A stretch of DNA of 7,377 nt from Planctomycetota bacterium (GCA_026692885.1 JAPLNJ010000416.1:1-7377); one strand, 5' to 3'; shown: positions 1 to 6,868, numbered from the stretch's first letter. Translations and numbers: made by a program. Notes: generated by a model not told the origin, from the sequence alone.

Positions 1-1161
1 GGCAGCCGTAGACCACGCCCACCAGGAATTCCTCGGTGACGAACTTGTCCACCTGCTCGTTGTTCACCTGCTGGGTGCGGTCGCCGTGGCGGAAGAAGTT
101 CTGGCTGACCAGGATCGGCGTCTGCTCCTTGGCGGCCGGAATCTGCTTGATCTCTTCGTGGAACAGGATCAGCGGCGAGCCCGGCGTGAGCGTCATTTGG
201 GCCTGATCGAACTTCGTCTCATGCTTGTCGGCGGCAAACGGCAGGTCCAGCACGGCCAGCGCGAGCATCATCTCCGGGAAGTTGTGCGAGGCTTCGGCGA
301 AGTTCACCGAGCGGAATTTCTTGCCTTGGCCCGGCTCGAACTGGGCGAAGTCTCGCCAGAAGGCGTTGGCGGCGCCCGCCGACGCCGGGGCAGCATCCGC
401 GAGCCTGAGGGCGTCGGTAGTCAACGTGGTGGGTTCTTCCGGGGCCATACCGACTTCGAATCTCTCCAACTCCGTCTTGATGCCCAACACGTCCCCCATC
501 TCCAACGCACTGCCTTTCAAGGCTGTCTCGAACAGGGTGTTGAACCACTCAACGTCGGGTGGGATCAACGCGAAACGGTCGGCGGTGTCGCGTATCGTGT
601 GCGGCCGATCCGCCGCTACACGCTGCGACAGCAGGCCTTGGACTCTGGCAGCGAGACCGATCGATACGCGGTGCTACGCGGATCAACGGCCACGACGTGC
701 AGATGTTGGTGTGGGCCGAGTTCCTGGCGCGAAATCGACACAATGCCTTGTTCGTCAGCGACCAGGTTCATCAACACGGCCGACGCCTGGGCCAGGAAGT
801 CCAGGTTTACGAAGTCACCGTCGGCTGCGGCTGGACCGCCTGTAGTAGCCCCGCGGGCCCCAAAACCACCGCCGCCGCCACCGCCACCCATTCCGCCGAA
901 CTCTTGTCCTTGTGCCGCCTGCTGCTCGCCGGTCTCTGTGTTGCGTACGGCCCACGGGTTCAGCAGCAGACTGGGGCGTTCCAACATGTTGCCAGGATAC
1001 TTTTTCGCGTATTTCCGGTCCAGGATGTACCGATACTCGTCCCCGATGTTCCGTCCAGCAATGTACAACGTTTCCAACTTCCGCGGTTCCAACCAACGTG
1101 GTTCGGCGTCGCGTACCTGGCTGAAATAGCCGTAGCCGCCGGTGGCGTTCGGAACCGGCGG
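1..1161 (-). pseudogene. 5'-truncated, frame-broken gene of unrecognised family, continuing past the left edge
   Basis: I do not recognise the family. Read on the minus strand, one frame gives 176 codons of protein-like sequence from 1161 down to 634. It includes RKLETLYIAG, an RYILDRKYAKKYPGN stretch, an eight-glycine run and VSLPESKA, then hits a stop at 616-618. Moving back one base at 634-636 opens a second frame of 211 codons with no stop to the window edge (LLSQRVAADRP, ERFEVGMAPEE, QVDKFVTEEFLVGVVYGC). The two parts read as one protein of about 390 residues or more, broken by a single missing base. At the 5' side the frame is closed by a stop at 1162-1164. No ATG or GTG lies between that stop and the conserved-looking core; only a TTG at 1090-1092 is available, and it sits inside that core. 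The gene therefore seems to have lost its N-terminus. A large exported planctomycete protein is my guess. A sequencing error at the frame break would leave it truncated but not frameshifted. Confidence 0.7.
865..897 (-). repeat. Glycine-codon low-complexity run
   Basis: Eight consecutive glycine codons (865-888), then one Met codon and two more Gly codons, read on the minus strand. This is a flexible linker inside the broken gene at the left. Its complement makes an apparent polyproline run on the plus strand, which should not be taken as a gene. Confidence 0.75.
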
Positions 1162-1301
1162 CTAGCGCCTTGCCGCTCACGCATCGCGTCCCCAACTCGG
1201 GGCGAAAACCTGTGGCTCACGATCAGGGGTATCCTGGGGGCCACTCGGTCATCCTTGATTTCGTCATGTGGCCGAGCGGCAGGGCCGAGCGGCAAGTGCG
1301 A

Positions 1302-1330
1302 TTGACTTCCGAGGTCACGGATTGCACCAT
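1302..1330 (+). promoter_or_regulatory. Candidate sigma-70-type promoter for the HzsA-related gene
   Basis: TTGACT at 1302-1307 matches the -35 consensus at five of six positions. A 17-base spacer leads to CACCAT at 1325-1330, which matches the -10 consensus at only three positions. The site lies 44 bases before the ATG at 1374. The weak -10 and the lack of a known planctomycete consensus make this tentative. Confidence 0.25.
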
Positions 1331-1334
1331 ACAG

Positions 1335-1347
1335 CCTGTAGAACAGG
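1335..1347. promoter_or_regulatory. Short perfect palindrome in the 5' leader
   Basis: CCTGT-AGA-ACAGG has five-base arms and a three-base centre. It sits between the candidate -10 and the ribosome binding site of the HzsA-related gene, where an operator or a small leader hairpin could act. Arms this short arise often by chance. Confidence 0.2.
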
Positions 1348-1373
1348 TACGACTCTTAGGCGAGGATCAGGGT

Positions 1374-3899
1374 ATGAAGCTACAAACGGTGATCAGGATC
1401 GCATTCAGCAGTGCTGGCTTCCTGGTGGCGATGCAGGTTTCGGCCGCCGAGCGGGCGGTGCCGCCCGATCCCTTGCGGGCTGCGATCGAAGATCTGACAG
1501 CCACCTTCGGAGCCCGCTACCCGCACGGCGCCGAGTACCTCGCCAGGTTCGAGCGAATCCAGCAGGAACTGCAGCCGGCCACCGGCGAGCAAGCGGCTCG
1601 GCTGACCGCCGAGTTGGAGCAGTTGCGGCGCGAGGCGTTATTGGCCAATCCGCTGCTCAACAGCCAGCCACTGCTGTTCGTGGCTCGCCAACAGTACCGC
1701 CCGGACCATCACAACACGGAGACCATGTTCCAAACCGGTGAGATCAACACCGGCAGTTTCCAGGGGCCCGGCTTCCTGAAGACGATTGATTTGGCTCACG
1801 GTAGTGAAGTCAAGACCTTGCTCGAACTCCCGGAAGGCCTGGCCCGCGATCCGGACGTCAGCTTCGACGGCCAGAAGATCCTGTTCTCTCTGCGCCGCAA
1901 TCGGCAAGACGACTACCATCTGGCCGAGATTAACGCGGACGGCAGCGGGCTGAAGCAACTGACCTTTGGGCCCGGCGTGACTGACATCGACCCGATCTAC
2001 TTGCCCAACGACCAGATCCTGTTCACCTCGACTCGCGAGCCGAAGTACTGTATGTGCAACCGGCACATCATGGGCAACCTATTCACGATGGACGCCGACG
2101 GCGCCAATTTGCAGCAGATCGGTCACAGCACGCTGCACGAAGGCCACTCGTCGCTGCTGCCCGACGGTCGCGTGCTGTACGATCGCTGGGAATACGTCGA
2201 CCGAAACTTTGGCGATGCCCAAGGCGTCTGGACGTGCAATCCCGACGGCACGAACCACGCGGTCTATTGGGGCAACAATACGAATTCGCCGGGTGCGGTG
2301 CTCGACGCCCGAGCAATCCCCGGAACGGAATTCTTCATCGCCAACTTCTCCTCCTGCCATGATCGCCCGTGGGGCGCGATTGCGATTGTCGACCGCCGCT
2401 TGGGCCTGGACGGTCGCCCGCCTGTGCTTCGCACTTGGCCGGCCGATGCCATCAACCTGGTCGGCGTCGGTAACTACGACGCCTACACACGGGTGAATCC
2501 CAAGTACGAAGATCCCTATCCGCTGTCGGACAAGTACTTCCTCGGCTCGCGGATGACCGGCAAAGGCGAGCAGATGGGGATCTATCTGCTCGACCTGTTC
2601 GGCAACGAGATGCTGGTCCATAGCGAAGAGTTGGGCTGCTTCGACCCATTGCCGCTGGGGCCGCGGATTCGGCCGCCCGTCATTCCCTCGCGGATCGATC
2701 TGACGAAGCAAGACGGCACCTACTACGTGGAAGACGTCTATGTCGGCACCGGCATGGAGCGGATCGAGCGGGGGACGGTCAAGTACCTGCGCGTCGTCGA
2801 GTCGCCGGAGAAGCGGTTCTGGACGGGTCCGGCCTGGGATGGCGGGACCGGCCAGCAGGCGCCCGGCATGGCCTGGAACGATTTCAATAACAAACGGATT
2901 ATCGGCACGGTGCCGGTGGAGTCGGATGGCAGTGCCTATTTCGCCGTGCCGGCCGACACCTACGTCTATTTCCAGCTCCTCGATGAGAAAGGGATGATGA
3001 TCCAATCGATGCGGAGTGGGACCATCGTCCGGCCGGGTGAGACGTCCGGCTGCGTCGGTTGCCATGAGAGCCGCCGTTCGTCGGCGGTACCCCAGTACAC
3101 GGGTTTGGCCTGGCGGCGCGGGGTCCAGTCGCTGCGTCCCTGGTACGGTCCGCCACGGCTGTTCAGCTACAACCTGGAAGTTCAGCCGGCCCTCGACAAG
3201 CACTGTGTCTCCTGCCACGACTACGGCCAAGACGCCGGCCGGAAGCTCAACCTGGCCGGGGATCTCGGACTGGTCTTCAACACGTCCTACGCAGAACTGC
3301 GGAGGAAGGGCTTGGTCCACGTGGTCGGTGCCGGCCCCACCGACGTGCAGCTGCCGAAGTCCTGGGGCTCGCATGCCAGCCGCCTGACAAAATTCCTCTT
3401 GGAGGGCCACGGCAAACCGGAAATCGATCAGCAGGTCAAGCTGGATCCGGAGAGCTTCGCACGGATCGTCACCTGGATCGACATCAATGCCCCCTACTAT
3501 CCGGAGTACGCGGGCGGCGCCTACCGCGACAACCTCTACGGCCGCGCGCCGCTGAACGGTAATCAACTGAAACGACTTAGCGAGTTGACCGGCGTGAAAT
3601 TGCACGAACACGGGGCCCTGGACCAAGTCAGCTTCACGCGGCCCGAAAAGAGCCAGTGCCTGCAGCAGTTCAAGGACCCGACGGATCCGCAATACAAGGA
3701 GGCGTTGGCGATTATCCAGGCGGCCAAGGAGACGCTGGCCCATGATCCGCGGCCCGACATGGCCGGCTTCCGGATCACCCACCCGCGCGAACTCGAACAG
3801 CAACAGAAATACGACGCCGGACGCAAGCTGGAGACAGAGACGCGCGCCGCCATCGTCCGCGGTGAGAAACGCTTCCCGCCGGAGAAACAAACGAACTGA
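1374..3899 (+). CDS. HzsA-related exported dihaem cytochrome c with beta-propeller (841 aa)
   Basis: A probable exported redox protein resembling the alpha subunit of hydrazine synthase; its substrate is unknown. The ATG at 1374 is chosen because a GAGG (1362-1365) lies 8 bases upstream and a signal peptide follows at once (KLQTVIR, then a hydrophobic stretch, VSAA, cleavage near residue 24). The frame is open back to 1170, but that part is not protein-like. Residues about 90-330 show TolB/PD40-like propeller blades (DPDVSFDG at 159-166, DIDP at 204-207, HEGHSS from 255). A middle region follows. Two haem c motifs come next, CVGCH at 560-564 and CVSCH at 611-615, then a helical end with the TWIDINAPYYPEY stretch common in planctomycete cytochromes. 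Other notable residues are Cys226, Cys228 and Cys328-His329. No hydrazine synthase beta/gamma gene is beside it, and the residue four after the first haem histidine is Arg568, so hydrazine synthesis is unlikely. The family call is strong; the function is open. Confidence 0.9.
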   Translation: MKLQTVIRIAFSSAGFLVAMQVSAAERAVPPDPLRAAIEDLTATFGARYPHGAEYLARFERIQQELQPATGEQAARLTAELEQLRREALLANPLLNSQPLLFVARQQYRPDHHNTETMFQTGEINTGSFQGPGFLKTIDLAHGSEVKTLLELPEGLARDPDVSFDGQKILFSLRRNRQDDYHLAEINADGSGLKQLTFGPGVTDIDPIYLPNDQILFTSTREPKYCMCNRHIMGNLFTMDADGANLQQIGHSTLHEGHSSLLPDGRVLYDRWEYVDRNFGDAQGVWTCNPDGTNHAVYWGNNTNSPGAVLDARAIPGTEFFIANFSSCHDRPWGAIAIVDRRLGLDGRPPVLRTWPADAINLVGVGNYDAYTRVNPKYEDPYPLSDKYFLGSRMTGKGEQMGIYLLDLFGNEMLVHSEELGCFDPLPLGPRIRPPVIPSRIDLTKQDGTYYVEDVYVGTGMERIERGTVKYLRVVESPEKRFWTGPAWDGGTGQQAPGMAWNDFNNKRIIGTVPVESDGSAYFAVPADTYVYFQLLDEKGMMIQSMRSGTIVRPGETSGCVGCHESRRSSAVPQYTGLAWRRGVQSLRPWYGPPRLFSYNLEVQPALDKHCVSCHDYGQDAGRKLNLAGDLGLVFNTSYAELRRKGLVHVVGAGPTDVQLPKSWGSHASRLTKFLLEGHGKPEIDQQVKLDPESFARIVTWIDINAPYYPEYAGGAYRDNLYGRAPLNGNQLKRLSELTGVKLHEHGALDQVSFTRPEKSQCLQQFKDPTDPQYKEALAIIQAAKETLAHDPRPDMAGFRITHPRELEQQQKYDAGRKLETETRAAIVRGEKRFPPEKQTN

Positions 3900-3901
3900 G
3901 A

Positions 3902-4186
3902 GGGCAACTGGTAGGCCGCATGGATCGGACCTGTGGTAACCGCCGCCACGGCTCGGTCCGGCCCCGAGTGCAGATCGGCGTACACGCCCTCCGCCAGCGT
4001 CACGCGTTTGACGAAGCTCGTGTCCTCCAGTAGCCACGCCAGCGCGCTGTGCGCCGCAGCCGAGGGATGCAGGAAGCCTTCGGCGGTGACCAGCGTGGTC
4101 CATTCCACGCTTCCGCCGAACGTGCTGTGGCTGTGCATGGTATACAAGAACTCATGCGTCGGGCATCTTGGCCCCAGTACCGCGGG
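3902..4186 (-). pseudogene. Decayed C-terminal gene fragment, possibly glycoside-hydrolase-like
   Basis: About 95 codons on the minus strand read as protein: CPTHEFLYTMHSHSTFGGS, then TTLVTAEGFLHPSAAAHSALA, then WLLEDTSFVKRVTLAEGVYA, then a GPDRAV segment ending AAYQLP. The mix of aromatic and acidic segments resembles the C-terminal part of secreted planctomycete glycoside-hydrolase-like proteins, with a core ending followed by a small beta-sandwich. This is from memory of sequence style, not a search. No start codon with a ribosome site precedes it. Downstream the frame runs without a stop into the antisense of the HzsA-related gene, so both ends look lost. The coding-like signal stops 3 bases past the HzsA-related stop codon. 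The stretch 4187-4258 shows no gene. Confidence 0.5.
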
Positions 4187-4258
4187 CGGCGCAGGCGGTA
4201 GAACACGAACGACTACCAAGCACGCGCTCTTCCGACAAAAGGCACGGCCGAAGAATAA

Positions 4259-4308
4259 CTCCCTCGCCCTCGCCCCGGTACTCCGGGGAGAGGGTTGGGG
4301 TGAGGGGC
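4259..4308. repeat. Imperfect palindromic GC-rich element (interspersed-repeat type)
   Basis: The core is a hairpin with left arm 4267-4278, loop TACT 4279-4282 and right arm 4283-4294, with 12-base arms and one mismatch. The flanks CTCCCTCG and GGGTGAGGGG extend the symmetry imperfectly. This CCCTCACCCC...CTCTCCCCGG style of element is familiar as a dispersed intergenic repeat in many bacteria. Only one copy is visible here. It could also give mRNA structure ahead of the SGNH gene, but with no T-run it is not a canonical terminator. Confidence 0.6.
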
Positions 4309-4388
4309 ACAACGGCAAATGCCGAAGTTGTTTGTCGTTTCGGAGGCTGACCGACATCGTGTAGGATGCCGACGAGACAACAACCGGG

Positions 4389-4394
4389 TAGAAT
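4389..4394 (+). promoter_or_regulatory. Candidate -10 element for the SGNH hydrolase gene
   Basis: TAGAAT matches the -10 consensus at five of six positions and lies 29 bases before the ATG at 4424. At a 17-base spacer the -35 position (4366-4371) is poor, so an activator or another sigma factor would be needed. A second -10-like TAGGAT is at 4362-4367. Confidence 0.25.
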
Positions 4395-4423
4395 CCTGAC
4401 TGAACTTCGAGAAAGGAAGAAGC

Positions 4424-6034
4424 ATGACACGACATTACGGATACTTGAAACGGCTGGCGTGCGTGGTCGCAGGCTCCTTGTTGCTCTGCGATTGCACGGT
4501 GGCCAGCCTCGCTGCCCAGCCAGGGGGTGACAGTCGCAGCACGGTCCTGGCCGGGCCAGGTGCATGTCCCGCGTTGACGCACGTGCGGTTCTATCCGCGT
4601 GCAGGATTCGCCGCGCGGATGGTGCGAGGCCGCTTCTCAGGCTCGAACGCCGGCCAGACGACCGATTTCCAGACACTTGTGGAGATCAAGGACCAGCCGG
4701 CCGAGGGCCAGTGGACGACCTTGCGGCTCGACAAGCCCGTGCGATTCCGATATCTGAAGTACGAGGCGCCGCCCAACAGTTGGGGCAACGTCGCCGAGTT
4801 CGAGTTCTACAGCGGCGAGCACAAGATCTCGGGCACGGCCTTCGGAACCGCCGGATCGAAGGATCACCTCGGCAACGATTTCTCCAAAGCGTTGGACGGA
4901 GATCGGACCACGTTCTTCGATGGCGTGGAACCGCACAATCAGTACGTGGGCATCGACCTCGGTGCACAGTCGCAAGCGGCAGCACCGGAGTTCTCGCCTC
5001 CACCAGGGGCTTACTCAACGGCCCAGGAAGTCACCATTCGGTCGACGACGCCTGGTGCTCGCATCCACTTCACTCGCAACTGGGGCACACCCAACGCTGA
5101 ACACGGCGAAGAGTACAAGAAGCCGGTCAAGTTGGAGCAGGGAGCGGTGTTGGCCGCGGTGGCGTACATCGAACAGTTGGCTTGCAGTCCCGTGGTGATT
5201 GCCCCGTACCGCATCGGGGAATCTCGCCGGAACGAAAAGCTGGTCCGCACATTCCACATCGGCAACAGCCTGACCGATACAGTCGATGGCTGGTTCAGGC
5301 CGGTGGCGGAGAGCGCCGACCGCAGCCTGGACTTCCATCGCTTCACGATACCCGGCGCGCCCACCGATTGGTTGTGGGCGCATCCGGGCGGCGGATTCGG
5401 CGACGCACACTATGCCCAGGCGTTTTTCGTTCTGGCACCGATCGACCACATCATCACGCAACCATTTGCTGGCCACGATCGTTTGATCCAGAACGAGGCG
5501 GAGCACAGCAGCAACTTTTTCGAGGCGTGCCGGAAGCACAGCCCGGACGTGCAAGCGTGGCTGTACGTGCAATGGCCGGGCCCGGAGTTTCAGGATCGCT
5601 GGTCGCAGGGCAAAGGCGCTACTTCGGAATTGCATCTCCAGCCTGCCCAGACTTGGCAAGCAGGCGTAGCTAATCACGTGGCCTACACCGAGGCTGTCGC
5701 GGAGTTGATCAACAAGACGTACCAGGGCAAGCCGGTCCGCATCGTCCCCGGCGGCACCGCCTTGGCGCTGCTGAAGACCGAGGTGGACGCCGGCCACGTG
5801 CCTGGCCTGAAGGACTTTTTCGCCGAGATCTTCGCGGACGGCATTCACCTCGCGCCCAAAGGTCGCTACCTCATTTCTCTGGTCCACTACGCGTGCATCT
5901 TTCGGGAAAGTCCAGAGCGGAAGGCGTCGGCGCTGACCACCGGCCTGACCCCGGAACAAGCGACGATCTTTCAGCGATTAGCCTGGCAAGCTGTGAAGGA
6001 CTACAAGTGGGCCGGGCTCGCGACGGGTAGGTGA
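4424..6034 (+). CDS. Exported discoidin-like / chitobiase-like / SGNH hydrolase protein (536 aa)
   Basis: A probable secreted esterase, perhaps one that removes acyl groups from polysaccharides or glycans. The ATG at 4424 has AGGA (4414-4417) six bases upstream. Residues 1 to about 32 form a signal peptide (basic start, LACVVAGSLLL core, SLAA before Q32); CDC lies nearby but is not a good lipobox. Residues about 49-181 are galactose-binding/discoidin-like (VRFYPR, GRFSGSN, VAEFEFYSG, ALDGDRTTFFDG, YVGIDLG). Residues about 190-265 resemble a chitobiase/beta-hexosaminidase C-terminal sandwich (PPPGAYSTAQEVTI, PGARIHFT). The rest is SGNH: block I is HIGNSLTDT with candidate nucleophile Ser282, and block V is DGIHLAPKG with Asp472 and His475. 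The first motif is GNSL rather than GDSL. The binding domains suggest attachment to carbohydrate. The next gene starts 6 bases downstream. The architecture is well supported; the substrate is not known. Confidence 0.85.
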   Translation: MTRHYGYLKRLACVVAGSLLLCDCTVASLAAQPGGDSRSTVLAGPGACPALTHVRFYPRAGFAARMVRGRFSGSNAGQTTDFQTLVEIKDQPAEGQWTTLRLDKPVRFRYLKYEAPPNSWGNVAEFEFYSGEHKISGTAFGTAGSKDHLGNDFSKALDGDRTTFFDGVEPHNQYVGIDLGAQSQAAAPEFSPPPGAYSTAQEVTIRSTTPGARIHFTRNWGTPNAEHGEEYKKPVKLEQGAVLAAVAYIEQLACSPVVIAPYRIGESRRNEKLVRTFHIGNSLTDTVDGWFRPVAESADRSLDFHRFTIPGAPTDWLWAHPGGGFGDAHYAQAFFVLAPIDHIITQPFAGHDRLIQNEAEHSSNFFEACRKHSPDVQAWLYVQWPGPEFQDRWSQGKGATSELHLQPAQTWQAGVANHVAYTEAVAELINKTYQGKPVRIVPGGTALALLKTEVDAGHVPGLKDFFAEIFADGIHLAPKGRYLISLVHYACIFRESPERKASALTTGLTPEQATIFQRLAWQAVKDYKWAGLATGR

Positions 6035-6040
6035 ATTCCC

Positions 6041-6868
6041 GTGAATCAGAACCGGCCCAAAACCGCCGCCGAGCTGCACCGGTTCTACGTCGCGGCACGC
6101 AGCCACTTCGGCTACACCAGCCGTTGGTGGCCCGGCACGCCGATGGAGTTGACCGTCACGGCGGTCCTGGTGCAGCAGTGTGATTGGACGGTCGCCTGGA
6201 AGGCGGCGAAACGTCTGCGCGATGCCGGGCTGCTGAACCTCATGCACCTGGCGGAGTCCGACGCGGCGACGGTGACCGAGCTGATTCAAACGGTCGCCTT
6301 TCCACGCCAGAAGGCTGCGCGGCTGATCCAGATCGCTGGTCGCCTCGTAACCGGTGGTTTTGCGACGATCGAAGAACTGCTGCAGAGCGGCTCGACGGAA
6401 CAAGTCCGTCAGCAGTTACTGGCCCTACCAGGGATCGGGGATGAAACGGCCGACAGCATGTTGTTGTTTGCTGCCGACCATCACGAGACGTTTGTGGTCG
6501 ACGCCTACGCACGGCGTCTGTTTCAGCGTTTGAACTTATTCGACGGGTGCGCCCCCGATTTTTGGCAGCTGCCTTACGAGCGCCTGCGTCGGTTCTTCCT
6601 AGACCATGTCACGGACTTCCTGCCGCTGTACGACGGCCTGGAGCTGGCTGTCGATCTTCCGCGAAGTGTGGCCCTGCTTCGCGATTTCCATGCCCAGATT
6701 GTGGAATTGGGGAGGCATCACTGCCGCAAGACGCGGCCGCGCTGTGTTGAGGCAGGCTGGCCCGGCTGGACGGACGAAGACGGCGACTTCACATTCTGCG
6801 ATGATCATTGTTCCCAAAATGGCTGCATGGCCTGCCCGTTGTCCGGCTCCTGTGCCGCAAACACGTGA
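6041..6868 (+). CDS. HhH-GPD DNA glycosylase, endonuclease III superfamily, with expanded cysteine-rich C-terminus (275 aa)
   Basis: A cytosolic base-excision-repair glycosylase. A GTG at 6041 is taken as start because it includes the family N-terminus (FGYTSRWWPG at 23-32) and the preceding stop region supplies a GGTAGG-like site. The next in-frame ATG, at codon 35, would cut off WWPG. LVQQCDW (43-49) fits the LTQNTxW helix of endonuclease III-related proteins. The helix-hairpin-helix is LPGIGDETA (129-137), and the catalytic aspartate is Asp154 in FVVDAYARR. The lysine of bifunctional endonuclease III (GRKTA) is replaced by Glu135, so a monofunctional glycosylase without lyase activity is expected. 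Cys228-X6-Cys235 (CRKTRPRC) and Cys262-X2-Cys265-X5-Cys271 (CMACPLSGSC) look like the [4Fe-4S] loop but are separated by 26 residues that contain Cys253 and Cys257, instead of the usual two. The target base is unknown. It is probably co-transcribed with the SGNH gene, 6 bases upstream. Confidence 0.88.
   Translation: MNQNRPKTAAELHRFYVAARSHFGYTSRWWPGTPMELTVTAVLVQQCDWTVAWKAAKRLRDAGLLNLMHLAESDAATVTELIQTVAFPRQKAARLIQIAGRLVTGGFATIEELLQSGSTEQVRQQLLALPGIGDETADSMLLFAADHHETFVVDAYARRLFQRLNLFDGCAPDFWQLPYERLRRFFLDHVTDFLPLYDGLELAVDLPRSVALLRDFHAQIVELGRHHCRKTRPRCVEAGWPGWTDEDGDFTFCDDHCSQNGCMACPLSGSCAANT

Noticed and set aside
610..645. Programmed ribosomal frameshift
   Set aside because: No X-XXY-YYZ slippery sequence is seen at the junction, and the gene is also truncated at its 5' end, so decay or error is the simpler explanation.
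86..1129. Long plus-strand open frames (347 and 248 residues) over the left gene
   Set aside because: Their text is arginine- and proline-rich with a polyproline run that is only the complement of the minus-strand glycine codons. The minus-strand frames read as a coherent protein.
1170..1373. Extended N-terminus of the HzsA-related protein from the open frame beginning at 1170
   Set aside because: The added 68 residues are not protein-like, and the ribosome site and signal peptide place the start at 1374.
3926..3960. Intrinsic terminator after the HzsA-related gene
   Set aside because: CGGACC and GGTCCG can pair with an inner GTGG/CCAC, but the loop structure is imperfect, there is no T-run, and the bases belong to the coding-like relic.
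2079..4103. 674-codon minus-strand open frame antisense to the HzsA-related gene
   Set aside because: It is a shadow frame of a GC-rich gene, with low-complexity Arg/Val/Asp composition and no domain. The plus strand has a signal peptide, propeller blades and haem motifs.
3563..4582. 339-codon minus-strand frame taken as one gene
   Set aside because: Only the middle part (3902-4186) is protein-like. The rest is antisense to the HzsA-related gene, covers the palindromic repeat, and overlaps the start of the SGNH gene.
5015..5959. 314-codon minus-strand frame inside the SGNH gene
   Set aside because: It is a shadow of a gene with clear domains and catalytic motifs on the plus strand.
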